From: Microbacterium capsulatum
GTDB taxonomy: Bacteria; Actinomycetota; Actinomycetes; Actinomycetales; Microbacteriaceae
Direction: 5' to 3'
DNA length: 64,000 bases
Assembly (NCBI RefSeq): GCF_030865425.1
Contig: NZ_JAVFCB010000007.1
Location: 181,674-245,673 of the forward strand
Both the position numbers and the translations under genes were made by a program. The notes below the pieces were generated by a model. That model saw only the letters and a list, made by a program, of their open reading frames with translations. It searched no databases and had not been told where the DNA came from. Shown here in pieces: positions 23,364 through 30,918 of the stretch. Numbering within the stretch: position 1 is the stretch's first letter; each line of letters begins with the position of its first letter.

Positions 23364-25065
23364 CGACGCGGATCGCCCGCTCACCCGGGCCGAACTGCGC
23401 GCGCGTCGCGAGGCCGAAGAGGCCGCGGCCGCGGAGTCGGCCGCTCCGGTCGAGCCTGCTCCGGTTCTCGTGACGGCCCCGGTCGCCGAGCCCGTCGAGG
23501 CGCCCGGCCCCCGCGGCACGTCCGGGGCACAGGCCGTGCCGCCCGTCCCGACGCCTCCCGCTCCGGTCTTCGAGCAGATCCCGGTCGCTGAGCCCGTCCC
23601 GGTCGCTGAGCCCGTCCCGGTCGCTGAGCCCGAACAGGCGATCCCCGGCTACGAGGAACCCGTCTGGCAGCCGCACCCGAGCCCCGAGCCGAGCGGGAAG
23701 CGCCGCCGGTTCCCGCTCGTCATCGGCGCCGTGGTCGGCGTGCTCGTGCTCGTCGTCGCCGGCTTCGGCGTGGTCAGCCTGCTGCAGGGCCCGCGCGTGA
23801 CCGGGGTGAAGATCGACGCGCAGGCCGCGATCGACGCATCCGGCACCCGCATGATCATCACGGCGAGCGAACCGCTCGCGAAGGTGACGGCGCAGCAGGT
23901 GACGGTCACCCCGCGCGCCCCGTTCACGGTCGACACCTCCGGCCGCTCGCTGGGGATCCGGTTCACGGTCCCGCTCGACGACGCCACGAACTACACGGTC
24001 ACGGTCAAGGACGCCACCGGCACCGACCACCAGCGCACCGGCACGCTGCAGGCGACGTTCCAGACGCCGAAGTCCTCGATCTTCCTGCTGCAGCGCAACT
24101 CCAGCGGCGACGACACGATCTTCCGCACCGACCTCGGCGGCAAGAACGCGGTGCCGGTCTTCCAGCACGCGAAGATCGACGACTTCCGCTCCACGGCCGA
24201 CCACCTCGTCATCGCCACGGAGAAGGACGGCACCTCGGAGCTGCTCGTGATGGACCTGGCCGGCAAGAACCAGCACGAGCTGCCGCTGCCCGGACCGGGG
24301 TTCGCCTCGAGCCTGCAGGTCTCGGAGCGCGGCAACCTCGTCGGCTACACGTTCACCGACAAGGGCATCAGCGCCACGAGCGGCCGGGCCAGCGTGCTGG
24401 TCACCCAGTCGCTCACCGGCGACGCGACCCCGCAGATCGTGAAGCTCGCCGGCAAGCTGCCGAGCGTCGCGGAGTGGGGCTTCGTGCCCGACACCGCGGC
24501 CGTGCTGTTCATCGACTTCACCGGCGCTCTCTACGTCGAGGACCGCTCGAGCGCGACCGGATCCCCGAGCGCGCTCGGATTCGCGCAGACCATCGAGGGC
24601 ATCTCACGCGGCACCTACACCGCCATCGTCAGCCGGGCGAACAACCTCGTCGAGCTGAACCTCGCCGACGGATCCGAGAAGGCGCTCGCCGCGTCGAGCC
24701 CCGACTTCGGGGTGCCGAGCACGATCGCGCCGTTCCCGGGCGGCACGCTGCGCCAGGTCACCGTGCGCGATGCGAGCGGCCTGCCGACCGGCCAGATCAT
24801 CACCCGCGTCGACGATAAGGGCAAGGCTGCGAAGCTGTTCACGGTCACCGGGTCGGACGCCGTCATGCAGGCGTGCCCGTCCCCGAGCGGGCAGTACAGC
24901 GCGGTCGTCGTCGCGCCGAACCTGGTGCAGAACCCGTACGACAAGTCGCTGCTGCCGCTGCCGAGCACGATGCAGACCCACATCTTCGACACGAGGACGG
25001 GCAAGGAGCTGGTCGTGCTGTCCGGCTTCGACCCGTCCTGGTGCGCCGCCGCGCCGCGCCGCTGA
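23353..25065 (+). CDS. Membrane-anchored Ig-like plus beta-propeller-like extracytoplasmic protein
   Basis: 570 aa. The N-terminal ~115 residues are cytoplasmic and Pro/Ala/Glu-rich, with three V-A-E-P-V-P units encoded by 18-bp tandem repeats. One transmembrane helix follows (about residues 117-137). Outside comes a domain with V-T-G-V-K-I-D-A-Q-A-A-I-D-A-S-G-T that looks like a bacterial Ig-like fold. Repeated beta segments of WD40/TolB-like type then extend to the end. No enzyme motif is visible. It overlaps the upstream metal gene by 11 nt, but its role in the same process is not shown. Confidence 0.78.
   Translation: MSTDDADRPLTRAELRARREAEEAAAAESAAPVEPAPVLVTAPVAEPVEAPGPRGTSGAQAVPPVPTPPAPVFEQIPVAEPVPVAEPVPVAEPEQAIPGYEEPVWQPHPSPEPSGKRRRFPLVIGAVVGVLVLVVAGFGVVSLLQGPRVTGVKIDAQAAIDASGTRMIITASEPLAKVTAQQVTVTPRAPFTVDTSGRSLGIRFTVPLDDATNYTVTVKDATGTDHQRTGTLQATFQTPKSSIFLLQRNSSGDDTIFRTDLGGKNAVPVFQHAKIDDFRSTADHLVIATEKDGTSELLVMDLAGKNQHELPLPGPGFASSLQVSERGNLVGYTFTDKGISATSGRASVLVTQSLTGDATPQIVKLAGKLPSVAEWGFVPDTAAVLFIDFTGALYVEDRSSATGSPSALGFAQTIEGISRGTYTAIVSRANNLVELNLADGSEKALAASSPDFGVPSTIAPFPGGTLRQVTVRDASGLPTGQIITRVDDKGKAAKLFTVTGSDAVMQACPSPSGQYSAVVVAPNLVQNPYDKSLLPLPSTMQTHIFDTRTGKELVVLSGFDPSWCAAAPRR
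23581..23632 (+). repeat. Three 18-bp tandem repeats in coding sequence
   Basis: CCGGTCGCTGAGCCCGTC is repeated nearly three times and encodes P-V-A-E-P-V. Length variation by replication slippage would change only the flexible cytoplasmic linker. Confidence 0.85.
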
Positions 25066-25883
25066 TGGGTGCCGATCCGCGATCCGCCGCCCAGGAGGGA
25101 TCGGACGCGGGCCTCGCGCCGTCCGCTCCTGAATCGTCCGCCCCGGAGGCGGTGGGCCTGCGCCGCGCGACCCGCGCCGACCTGCACGCCCTGCCCGTCG
25201 AGGTGGCCCCGCGGCTGCTGGGCGCGCGCCTGCGCACGATCGTCGACGGCGCCGAGGTGCGGATCCGGATCACCGAGGTCGAGGCGTATCACGGAGCGGG
25301 GACGGGCGACGTGGCGGACCCCGGATCCCACGCCCGGATGGGCCGGACAGCGCGCAACGCGACGATGTGGGGCGAGGCCGGGCATCTGTACGTCTACCTG
25401 AGCCACGGGATCCACTCCTGCGTGAACGTGGTCGCCGGGCCCGAGGGGGCGGCGGGCGGGATCCTGCTGCGTGCCGGCGAGGTCGAGGTCGGCGCCGAGG
25501 TCGCGGCGGCGCGTGCCGAACTCCGTCGATCCGGGGGGTCCTCGGGCCGACCGGCGGCGGCGGCCGGCCCTTCGACTGAGTTCAGGACGTCGGCGGTCCG
25601 GCAGCGCGACCTCGCGCGGGGGCCGGGCCGGTTCGGCCGGGCCTCGGGGCTGCGGCATCCCCGGCACGACGGCATCGACGCGATCGCCGGCACCGAGCAG
25701 GCGGGCGCGCGCGCCGAGCTCTGGCTCGCCGAGCCGCTGGCCGAGGTCGCATCCGGGCCGCGCGTAGGAGTCGCGGGCACGGCCGGGACGGCCGCATTCC
25801 CGTGGCGGTTCTGGATCCCCGGGGACCCGACGGTGTCCCCGTTCCGCTGGGGCCGGGGTGCGGCGGAGGCCGCAGGGCTCTGA
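25065..25883 (+). CDS. mpg: 3-methyladenine DNA glycosylase (AAG/Mpg family)
   Basis: 272 aa. It excises alkylated and deaminated purines as a monofunctional glycosylase. Family motifs: L-L-G-A-R-L, the catalytic Glu in I-T-E-V-E-A-Y, D-V-A-D-P-G-S-H-A-R-M-G-R-T-A-R-N-A-T-M-W-G, G-H-L-Y-V-Y-L-S-H-G-I-H, and C-V-N-V-V. The ATG overlaps the previous stop by one base. Residues about 160-180 form an extra loop relative to typical Mpg, partly encoded by a repeat-like stretch at 25568-25588. The N-terminal ~30 residues are a variable extension. Confidence 0.92.
   Translation: MGADPRSAAQEGSDAGLAPSAPESSAPEAVGLRRATRADLHALPVEVAPRLLGARLRTIVDGAEVRIRITEVEAYHGAGTGDVADPGSHARMGRTARNATMWGEAGHLYVYLSHGIHSCVNVVAGPEGAAGGILLRAGEVEVGAEVAAARAELRRSGGSSGRPAAAAGPSTEFRTSAVRQRDLARGPGRFGRASGLRHPRHDGIDAIAGTEQAGARAELWLAEPLAEVASGPRVGVAGTAGTAAFPWRFWIPGDPTVSPFRWGRGAAEAAGL
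25568..25588 (+). repeat. Family-2-like repeat within mpg
   Basis: CCCTTCGACTGAGTTCAGGA resembles the family-2 unit and is read in frame as part of a surface loop (P-S-T-E-F-R-T). Confidence 0.5.
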
Positions 25884-25912
25884 GCCCGACACGCCCGGGA
25901 ACCGATCCGTGC

Positions 25913-25918
25913 TAGGAT
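25913..25918 (+). promoter_or_regulatory. -10 box TAGGAT of the rpmB-rpmG-rpsN operon
   Basis: TAGGAT lies 153 nt before the rpmB ATG, which implies a long leader. No Zur-type palindrome is visible around it. Confidence 0.5.
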
Positions 25919-25923
25919 GACTC

Positions 25924-26064
25924 TTTGTCTGCGCACACTCCTGTGCGCAGTTCGTATGCCTCCCCCTCTTGTGCGGTCCCTGAGCTTGTCGAAGGGCGGC
26001 CGGGGGAGAGGCGTGCAGACAAGGGATCTTGGGTGAGGCCGTCCGGCCTCACGGTAGAGAAGGA
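25924..26064 (+). promoter_or_regulatory. Structured 5' leader of the ribosomal protein operon
   Basis: The leader can form hairpin TGCGCACA/TGTGCGCA (25930-25937 with 25942-25949) and a terminal hairpin GTGAGGCC/GGCCTCAC (26033-26040 with 26045-26052) only 4 nt before AGAAGGAG. A long-range pairing TTGTCTGC (25925-25932) with GCAGACAA (26015-26022) competes with the first hairpin. A family-2 repeat lies in the middle. This looks like a translational control leader, perhaps autoregulated by L28, L33 or S14. Confidence 0.5.
25975..25996 (-). repeat. Family-2 repeat, inverted copy in the rpmB leader
   Basis: GGTCCCTGAGCTTGTCGAAGGG is the inverse of the unit found inside bkdC, with one base different in the centre. 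Confidence 0.8.
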
Positions 26065-26070
26065 GTCATC

Positions 26071-26307
26071 ATGGCAGCAGTGTGCCAGGTGACCGGAGCA
26101 GTTCCCGGTTTCGGTCACAACATCTCGCACTCGCACCGCCGGACGAAGCGCCGCTTCGACCCGAACGTGCAGAAGAAGACCTACTACGTGCCGTCGCTCG
26201 GTCGTAAGGTCACCCTGAACGTGTCCGCCAAGGGCATCAAGGTGATCGACGCTCGCGGCATCGAGAAGGTCGTCGCGGACCTCCAGGCGAAGGGTGTGAA
26301 GCTCTAA
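26071..26307 (+). CDS. rpmB: 50S ribosomal protein L28, cysteine-poor form
   Basis: 78 aa. It has the L28 pattern [25 protein letters not shown]. The zinc-ribbon C-x-x-C pairs are absent; only one Cys remains. This is the zinc-independent (C-minus) type. ATG has a good AGAAGGAG. Its stop overlaps the rpmG start by one base (TAATG). The L28-L33-S14 trio corresponds to the alternative, Zur-repressed ribosomal operon of mycobacteria and streptomycetes. Confidence 0.95.
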   Translation: MAAVCQVTGAVPGFGHNISHSHRRTKRRFDPNVQKKTYYVPSLGRKVTLNVSAKGIKVIDARGIEKVVADLQAKGVKL

Positions 26308-26477
26308 TGGCCAAGAAGGCTCAGGACATCCGTCCGATCATCAAGCTGCGTTCGACGGCGGGCACGGGGTACACCTACGTGACCAAGAAGAACCGTCGCA
26401 ACACCCCCGACCGCCTCGTGCTGAAGAAGTACGACCCGGTGGTTCGCAAGCACGTCGAATTCCGAGAGGAGCGTTGA
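26307..26477 (+). CDS. rpmG: 50S ribosomal protein L33, zinc-independent form
   Basis: 56 aa beginning [20 protein letters not shown]. It contains [14 protein letters not shown] and has no cysteines, so it does not bind zinc. Overlap with rpmB by one base and 3 nt to rpsN indicate tight co-translation. Confidence 0.96.
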   Translation: MAKKAQDIRPIIKLRSTAGTGYTYVTKKNRRNTPDRLVLKKYDPVVRKHVEFREER

Positions 26478-26480
26478 TCC

Positions 26481-26786
26481 ATGGCTAAGAAGAGCAAGAT
26501 CGCGCGCAACCAGCAGCGTCAGGCCGTCGTCGACCGCTACGCGGAGCGTCGCGCCGAGCTGAAGAAGACCCTCATCGACGCCAACGCGACCGACGAGGCC
26601 CGCGAGGCCGCCCGCGTCGGCCTGCAGAAGCTCCCGCGCAACGCGTCGCCGGTGCGCCTGCGCTCGCGCGACGTCATCGACGGCCGCCCCCGCGGTGTCC
26701 TCACGAAGTTCGGCATCTCGCGTGTCCGCTTCCGTGACATGGCGCACCGTGGCGAGCTGCCCGGCGTGACCAAGTCGAGCTGGTAA
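26481..26786 (+). CDS. rpsN: 30S ribosomal protein S14, zinc-independent long form
   Basis: 101 aa, the long S14 form without the C-x-x-C zinc ribbon that the 61-residue type carries. It contains the S14 core [14 protein letters not shown] and C-terminal [11 protein letters not shown]. It is the third gene of the operon and is followed by a strong terminator. Confidence 0.96.
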   Translation: MAKKSKIARNQQRQAVVDRYAERRAELKKTLIDANATDEAREAARVGLQKLPRNASPVRLRSRDVIDGRPRGVLTKFGISRVRFRDMAHRGELPGVTKSSW

Positions 26787-26801
26787 GCAGCAGCAGTATT
26801 C

Positions 26802-26831
26802 AGGGGCGGGGATCTTCGGATCCCCGCCCCT
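26802..26831 (+). terminator. Rho-independent-type terminator after rpsN
   Basis: A 13-bp perfect stem (AGGGGCGGGGATC / GATCCCCGCCCCT) with a TTCG tetraloop, 15 nt after the rpsN stop. Confidence 0.9.
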
Positions 26832-26920
26832 TCTGCGTTCCCGGAGCCTCCTCGCGGTGTGACTGGTGTGACGGATGAGGCGCGACACGCCGCTGTAAAA
26901 CGTCAAAACCCGCGAAATGA

Positions 26921-26934
26921 CGCGGATTTCCGCG
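26921..26934. promoter_or_regulatory. Palindrome CGCGGATTTCCGCG upstream of HU
   Basis: CGCGGATTTCCGCG lies about 100 nt before the HU start, close to a plausible promoter (TTGTGT near 26936 and TACATT about 10 nt later). Role unknown. Confidence 0.35.
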
Positions 26935-27036
26935 GTTGTGTTGGTACATTCAAGGCGGTCGCACGACCAAACGGGGAGCATCCGCTCCGCGGAACTCTGA
27001 CACGAAGCGGCGGGATGCCCGCCGCTGGAGGAAGAC

Positions 27037-27324
27037 ATGGCTGACAAGTCCATCACCAAGACCGAGCTCGTCGCGAGCATCGCCAGCGCCACCGGCCAGA
27101 GCCAGGCTGCTGTCTCCGGCGTTCTCGACGCCCTGTTCGCCACGGTCTCGGACGCTGTTGCCAAGGGCAGCAAGGTCTCGATCCCGGGCTGGATCTCCTT
27201 CGAGCAGGTCGCGACCGCCGCTCGCACCGGCCGCAACCCGCAGACCGGCGCCGAGATCAAGATCCCGGCCGGCAAGCGCGTCAAGGTCACCGCGGGCTCC
27301 AAGCTCAAGGCTGCCGTCAAGTAA
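27037..27324 (+). CDS. hup: DNA-binding protein HU
   Basis: 95 aa. It is a typical HU/IHF protein: M-A-D-K-S-I-T-K-T-E-L-V start, dimer helices, the G-S-K-V-S-I-P-G-W-I-S-F-E turn, and the DNA-contacting arm R-T-G-R-N-P-Q-T-G-A-E-I-K-I-P. It bends and compacts the chromosome. Its C-terminus is short and lacks the long Lys/Ala-rich tail of mycobacterial HupB. Strong GGAGGAAG Shine-Dalgarno before ATG, and a strong terminator directly downstream, as expected for an abundant protein. Confidence 0.97.
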   Translation: MADKSITKTELVASIASATGQSQAAVSGVLDALFATVSDAVAKGSKVSIPGWISFEQVATAARTGRNPQTGAEIKIPAGKRVKVTAGSKLKAAVK

Positions 27325-27338
27325 TCCGGCTCCGCCTC

Positions 27339-27372
27339 GGAAGGCCGCCCCTCCTGCGAGGGGCGGCCTTCC
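27339..27372 (+). terminator. Terminator after hup
   Basis: A 15-bp perfect stem GGAAGGCCGCCCCTC / GAGGGGCGGCCTTCC with a CTGC loop, 14 nt after the HU stop. Confidence 0.9.
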
Positions 27373-27374
27373 TG

Positions 27375-27403
27375 CGTTCTCGGCATTCGCAGACCTGTGC
27401 GCG
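27375..27403 (+). repeat. 29-bp direct repeat, copy 1
   Basis: It reads CGTTCTCGGCATTCGC followed by AGACCTGTGCGCG and recurs at 27525-27553 with two mismatches, exactly 150 bp away. The TTTGGGGCG element lies between the copies. Confidence 0.9.
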
Positions 27404-27421
27404 GTCGGGGCGGGACTCCGG

Positions 27422-27506
27422 TTTGGGGCGGATTCCGGCGTTTGGGGCGCAGTAGGACGGGCGGATCGGGCGAGGGGCGCCCCAAGACGCCTCCATGCGC
27501 CCCGAA
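27422..27506. repeat. TTTGGGGCG bipartite inverted element, copy B
   Basis: Forward motifs at 27422-27430 and 27441-27450, inverted motifs GCGCCCCAA at 27477-27485 and GCGCCCCGAA at 27497-27506. The order and spacing match copy A at 5548-5633, although the sequence between the motifs is different. Confidence 0.8.
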
Positions 27507-27524
27507 CGGACCGGATCCCGGGCC

Positions 27525-27553
27525 CGTTCCCGGCAATCGCAGACCTGTGCGCG
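27525..27553 (+). repeat. 29-bp direct repeat, copy 2
   Basis: Second copy of the 27375-27403 sequence. It ends 2 nt before the TAGGCT -10 box of the CopD-CtaG gene, so it includes the upstream promoter part of that gene. Confidence 0.9.
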
Positions 27554-27555
27554 CC

Positions 27556-27561
27556 TAGGCT
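27556..27561 (+). promoter_or_regulatory. -10 box TAGGCT of the leaderless copD-ctaG transcript
   Basis: TAGGCT ends 6 nt before GTG 27568. The intervening AGGAAG is too close to the start codon to be a Shine-Dalgarno. Confidence 0.55.
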
Positions 27562-27567
27562 AGGAAG

Positions 27568-29706
27568 GTGAATCGCCCCTCGACCCGCCCCGCAACGGGC
27601 GCGGGATCCGCCCTGCCCGCCGTGGCCCCCGGATCCGCGTCCCTGCGCCTCACGGGACCCGCGATCCTCGTGATCACGGCGATCCTCGGGGCGGTCGCGG
27701 GACTCGCCTTCGGCGGCGGCGCGGCGCCGAACGTGCTCACCGACCCCGGCCCGGTCGTGCGCTGGGGCCTGCCTCTCGCGAACGCCGTCAGCAATCTCGG
27801 CGCGGCGGCGATGCTCGGATCCCTCGTGCTCGCCCTGTTCGCCCTGCGCAGCGGCGCACGCTCCTTCGAGGTTGCCCTCGACACCGCCTCGATCGGCGCC
27901 GCCGTGTACACCGCGGCCGCCGCGGTCAGCGGCTTCCTCAACTTCCTGCTCGTCTTCCCGGTCAAGCTCAGCGCGGGCCCGGAGTTCGGTGCGCAGCTGG
28001 GCCGGTTCCTGCTCGAGCTGCCGCTCGGCCAGGCCTGGCTCGAGACCGTGATCGCGGGCGCCGTGATCACGATCGCGGCGTTCGCGTTCCGCGGCTGGAT
28101 CGCGACCCTGCTCACCGCGTGCCTCGCCGCCGCCTCGTTCATGCCGCTCGCCACACAGGGCCACGCGGGCGACCTCAGCGGGCACGACGCCGCGGTGAAC
28201 TCGCTGCTGCTGCACACGATCGGCGCCGCGGTGTGGCTGGGCGGTGTGGTGCTGCTCATCGTGCTGCGCGGATCCCGCACGGAGCTGACCGGTGACGCCC
28301 CCCGCAGCACGGCGGGCAAGCCCACGGCGGGCAAGGCCAAGGCCGGCAAGGCCAAAGCCGGCAAGAAGGCGAAGAAGAGCGCGGCGTTCGGCGAGGTCGT
28401 CCGCCGGTACTCGTCGATCGCCCTCGCCGCCTACGTCGTCGTCGCCGTCTCCGGCGTCGCCCGCTCGATCGTCGCGGTCGGCGACTGGGCCGGCATGCTG
28501 ACCCCGTACGGCGGGATCATCGTCGCCAAGGCGATCGTGCTGATCCTGCTCGGCGCGCTCGGCGCCCGGTACCGGACGCGCCTGATCCCCGCCATCGAGA
28601 CGGGCGGATCCGGCCGGTTCTGGACGCTGATCCTCGTCGAGCTGGGGCTCATGGGCATCGCGTCCGGGCTCGCCGTCGCGCTCTCCCGCACGCCCCCGCC
28701 CACCGGTACCGAGGCCGCCGTCTCGCGCACCCCGGCGGAGATCCTCACCGGATCCCCGCTGCCGCCCGAGCTGACCCCGCTCCGCTGGCTGACGATGTGG
28801 AACCTCGATCTGATCTGGGCGGTCGCCGCCGGCTTCGGGGTCGTGCTCTACCTGGCCGCGGTCTGGCGGCTGCGCCGGCGCGGCGACGCGTGGCCGATCC
28901 AGCGCACGGTCTTCTGGGTGCTCGGCATGCTGCTGCTGGTGTGGGTGACCGGCGGCGCGATCAACGCGTACCAGGAGTACCTGTTCAGCGTGCACATGCT
29001 GGGGCACATGATGCTGTCGATGGCGATCCCGGTGCTGCTCGTCTCCGGCGCCCCGGTCACGCTCGCCCTGCGCGCGATCGACAAGCGCGACGACGGCACC
29101 CGCGGCGGCCGGGAGTGGATCCTGTGGGCCGTGCACTCGCCGTTCTCGCGCGTCGTCACGAACCCGTTCGTTGCCGCCGCGATCTTCGTGCTGTCGCTGT
29201 GGGCGTTCTACTTCACCGACCTCGTGCGCTGGGCGATGACCGACCACCTCGGGCACGAGTGGATGACGGCGCACTTCCTCATCTCCGGCTACCTGTTCGT
29301 GCTGAGCCTGATCGGTGCGGATCCGGTGCCGTTCCGGCTGCCGTACGCCGGGCGGCTGATCACGCTCATTGCGGTGATGGCCACGCACGCGTTCTTCGGC
29401 ATGGCGATCATGATGCAGTCCGGCCTGATGGTGGCCGAGTGGTTCGGATCCATGGGCCGCACGTGGGGGGCGACCCCGCTGCAGGACCAGTACGTCGGCG
29501 GGGGCGTGGCCTGGTCGGTGGGGGAGATCCCGACCCTGATCCTCGCGATCACGGTCGCGATCCAGTGGAGCCGCAACGACGCGAAGATCGAGAACCGGCA
29601 GGACCGGCAGGCCGACCGCACCGGCGACGCCGAGCTCGAGGAGTACAACGCGCGCCTCGCCGCGCTCGCCGAGAAGGACCGCCGCGCGGCCGCCCGCGGG
29701 CGCTGA
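27568..29706 (+). CDS. CopD/CtaG fusion: copper-handling and cytochrome oxidase assembly membrane protein
   Basis: 712 aa. The N-terminal half (to about residue 375) has eight to nine helices of the CopD type with T-Q-G-H-A-G and L-L-H-T-I-G-A-A-V-W-L-G-G. The C-terminal half is a CtaG/caa3 assembly domain with H-M-L-G-H-M-M-L-S-M-A-I-P, H-E-W-M-T-A-H-F and T-H-A-F-F-G-M-A-I-M. These histidines probably bind copper. Actinobacteria often carry this fusion, which supplies copper to cytochrome oxidase. A cytoplasmic Lys/Ala/Gly loop with repeated A-G-K units lies near residues 250-272. Start GTG 27568. Confidence 0.93.
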   Translation: MNRPSTRPATGAGSALPAVAPGSASLRLTGPAILVITAILGAVAGLAFGGGAAPNVLTDPGPVVRWGLPLANAVSNLGAAAMLGSLVLALFALRSGARSFEVALDTASIGAAVYTAAAAVSGFLNFLLVFPVKLSAGPEFGAQLGRFLLELPLGQAWLETVIAGAVITIAAFAFRGWIATLLTACLAAASFMPLATQGHAGDLSGHDAAVNSLLLHTIGAAVWLGGVVLLIVLRGSRTELTGDAPRSTAGKPTAGKAKAGKAKAGKKAKKSAAFGEVVRRYSSIALAAYVVVAVSGVARSIVAVGDWAGMLTPYGGIIVAKAIVLILLGALGARYRTRLIPAIETGGSGRFWTLILVELGLMGIASGLAVALSRTPPPTGTEAAVSRTPAEILTGSPLPPELTPLRWLTMWNLDLIWAVAAGFGVVLYLAAVWRLRRRGDAWPIQRTVFWVLGMLLLVWVTGGAINAYQEYLFSVHMLGHMMLSMAIPVLLVSGAPVTLALRAIDKRDDGTRGGREWILWAVHSPFSRVVTNPFVAAAIFVLSLWAFYFTDLVRWAMTDHLGHEWMTAHFLISGYLFVLSLIGADPVPFRLPYAGRLITLIAVMATHAFFGMAIMMQSGLMVAEWFGSMGRTWGATPLQDQYVGGGVAWSVGEIPTLILAITVAIQWSRNDAKIENRQDRQADRTGDAELEEYNARLAALAEKDRRAAARGR

Positions 29707-29730
29707 TCCCCCTCGCTCCCGCGCATTGCC

Positions 29731-29801
29731 CGCGAGACCGAGGCGGCGTCGCGAAACCGAGGTTTTGACCCGGGGTCTCGCGACGCAGATTCGGTCTCGC
29801 G
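29731..29801. repeat. Nested palindrome between convergent genes
   Basis: The outer arms CGCGAGACCGA (29731-29741) and TCGGTCTCGCG (29791-29801) enclose inner arms GCGTCGCGA (29746-29754) and TCGCGACGC (29778-29786). It probably terminates transcription from both sides. Confidence 0.75.
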
Positions 29802-29828
29802 GTCAGGAGGAACGGGGACGGGGGCGGG

Positions 29829-30905
29829 TCAGGATCCCGCGGTCGGCTGATCGGGGGAGGTGATGCTGATCGAGGCGGATCCGTCCGGGAGGAACTGGAT
29901 CGTGCCGTCGACGTGGAACGGCACGTCCTCATCCAGCCGGCGGATCGTGCCGTCGAACAGCGACTGCACCCGCACCTGGATGTGCGCGGTGGCGGGGGTC
30001 GGCGGGATGCGCCAGCCCGCGCCGGACGGCTCGAGGGCGATCACCGGCATCGTCGCCATGCGCCAGGAGGGGTCCCCGATCACCCGGTTCTGCACGGTCA
30101 TCCCGAACGGGCAGCCGGTCGGCTGCAGCACCTTCTGCGTCGCGCACTGCGTGAGGAACTCGTCCACCCGATCCTGCACGACCTTGATGAACGCCGCCGT
30201 GGGGTGGGTCTGCACGTCGAGGGGCACGTCCGCGAGCGGCTTGTCGGCGAGCACGCCGACGCCCGACGCGGTCGCGGTCGCCGTCTTCACCGACACCGTG
30301 TACAGGCCCGGGGAGAACACGAGCATCGGCACGGGATCGAGCGGTGAGGACTCGGCGCCCTTCGCCGCGACCTGCCGACGGTCGAGGGAGAACCCGTTCA
30401 CGGAGAACTGGTCGGAACCGCGGATCGTGATCGACACGACCGACAGCGGGCTCTGCGCGAAGGCCCAGGACGGCGCGACGCCGATCCATCCGCCCTGCCG
30501 CACCTTGAACGTCGAGGTGCCGGGGTGGCCGCCCGCCCGGTAGTGGACGGTGACGTCCGTCGCGTCGCCGTCGGGACGCTCCCCGGCCACGGAGATCTCG
30601 GTGAGCGGGGCCAGCGCCGCCCGGCGCAGCAGCGCGTCGGATGCGGAGCGGAACGTGCTCAGCTCGAGCTCGGAGTGCTCGATCGCGACCCCGGGCAGGC
30701 GCAGCGCGTCGGCCGCACGGCCCTCCGACAGCAGCGTCAGGTAGTGCGTCACGAACGCGGACGGGCTGTAGAACTCGCGATACACGCTCGCCCCGCCGGC
30801 GGTCAGGGCGGCGAGCAGCACGACGCCGACGACGGCGAGAAGCGTCAGATCGGACCGCAGCGGGGCGCGGCGAGGAGTGGATCGTGCCCCCCGCGACTGG
30901 TCCAT
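29829..30905 (-). CDS. Membrane-anchored extracytoplasmic protein of unknown function
   Basis: 358 aa. It has a basic N-terminus and one transmembrane helix (about residues 20-42, L-L-A-V-V-G-V-V-L-L-A-A-L). The rest is a soluble, beta-rich extracytoplasmic part with two cysteines (C-A-T-Q and T-G-C-P-F) about 14 residues apart that could form a disulfide. The N-terminal external region (Y-L-T-L-L-S-E-G-R-A-A-D-A-L) looks like an NTF2/DUF4878-like module. No enzymatic motif is seen. It starts leaderless from a TAGACT box and is divergent from the helicase gene. Confidence 0.8.
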   Translation of the reverse strand: MDQSRGARSTPRRAPLRSDLTLLAVVGVVLLAALTAGGASVYREFYSPSAFVTHYLTLLSEGRAADALRLPGVAIEHSELELSTFRSASDALLRRAALAPLTEISVAGERPDGDATDVTVHYRAGGHPGTSTFKVRQGGWIGVAPSWAFAQSPLSVVSITIRGSDQFSVNGFSLDRRQVAAKGAESSPLDPVPMLVFSPGLYTVSVKTATATASGVGVLADKPLADVPLDVQTHPTAAFIKVVQDRVDEFLTQCATQKVLQPTGCPFGMTVQNRVIGDPSWRMATMPVIALEPSGAGWRIPPTPATAHIQVRVQSLFDGTIRRLDEDVPFHVDGTIQFLPDGSASISITSPDQPTAGS

Positions 30906-30912
30906 GGACGCC

Positions 30913-30918
30913 AGTCTA
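30913..30918 (-). promoter_or_regulatory. -10 box TAGACT (minus strand), leaderless start
   Basis: On the minus strand TAGACT ends 7 nt before ATG 30905. Confidence 0.55.

Noticed and set aside
23581..23632. CRISPR-like repeats
   Set aside because: They are head-to-tail 18-bp coding repeats without spacers.
25890..26070. Zur box in front of rpmB
   Set aside because: I looked for TGATAATNATTATCA-like sequence on both strands and saw none. The palindromes here are GC-rich leader hairpins.
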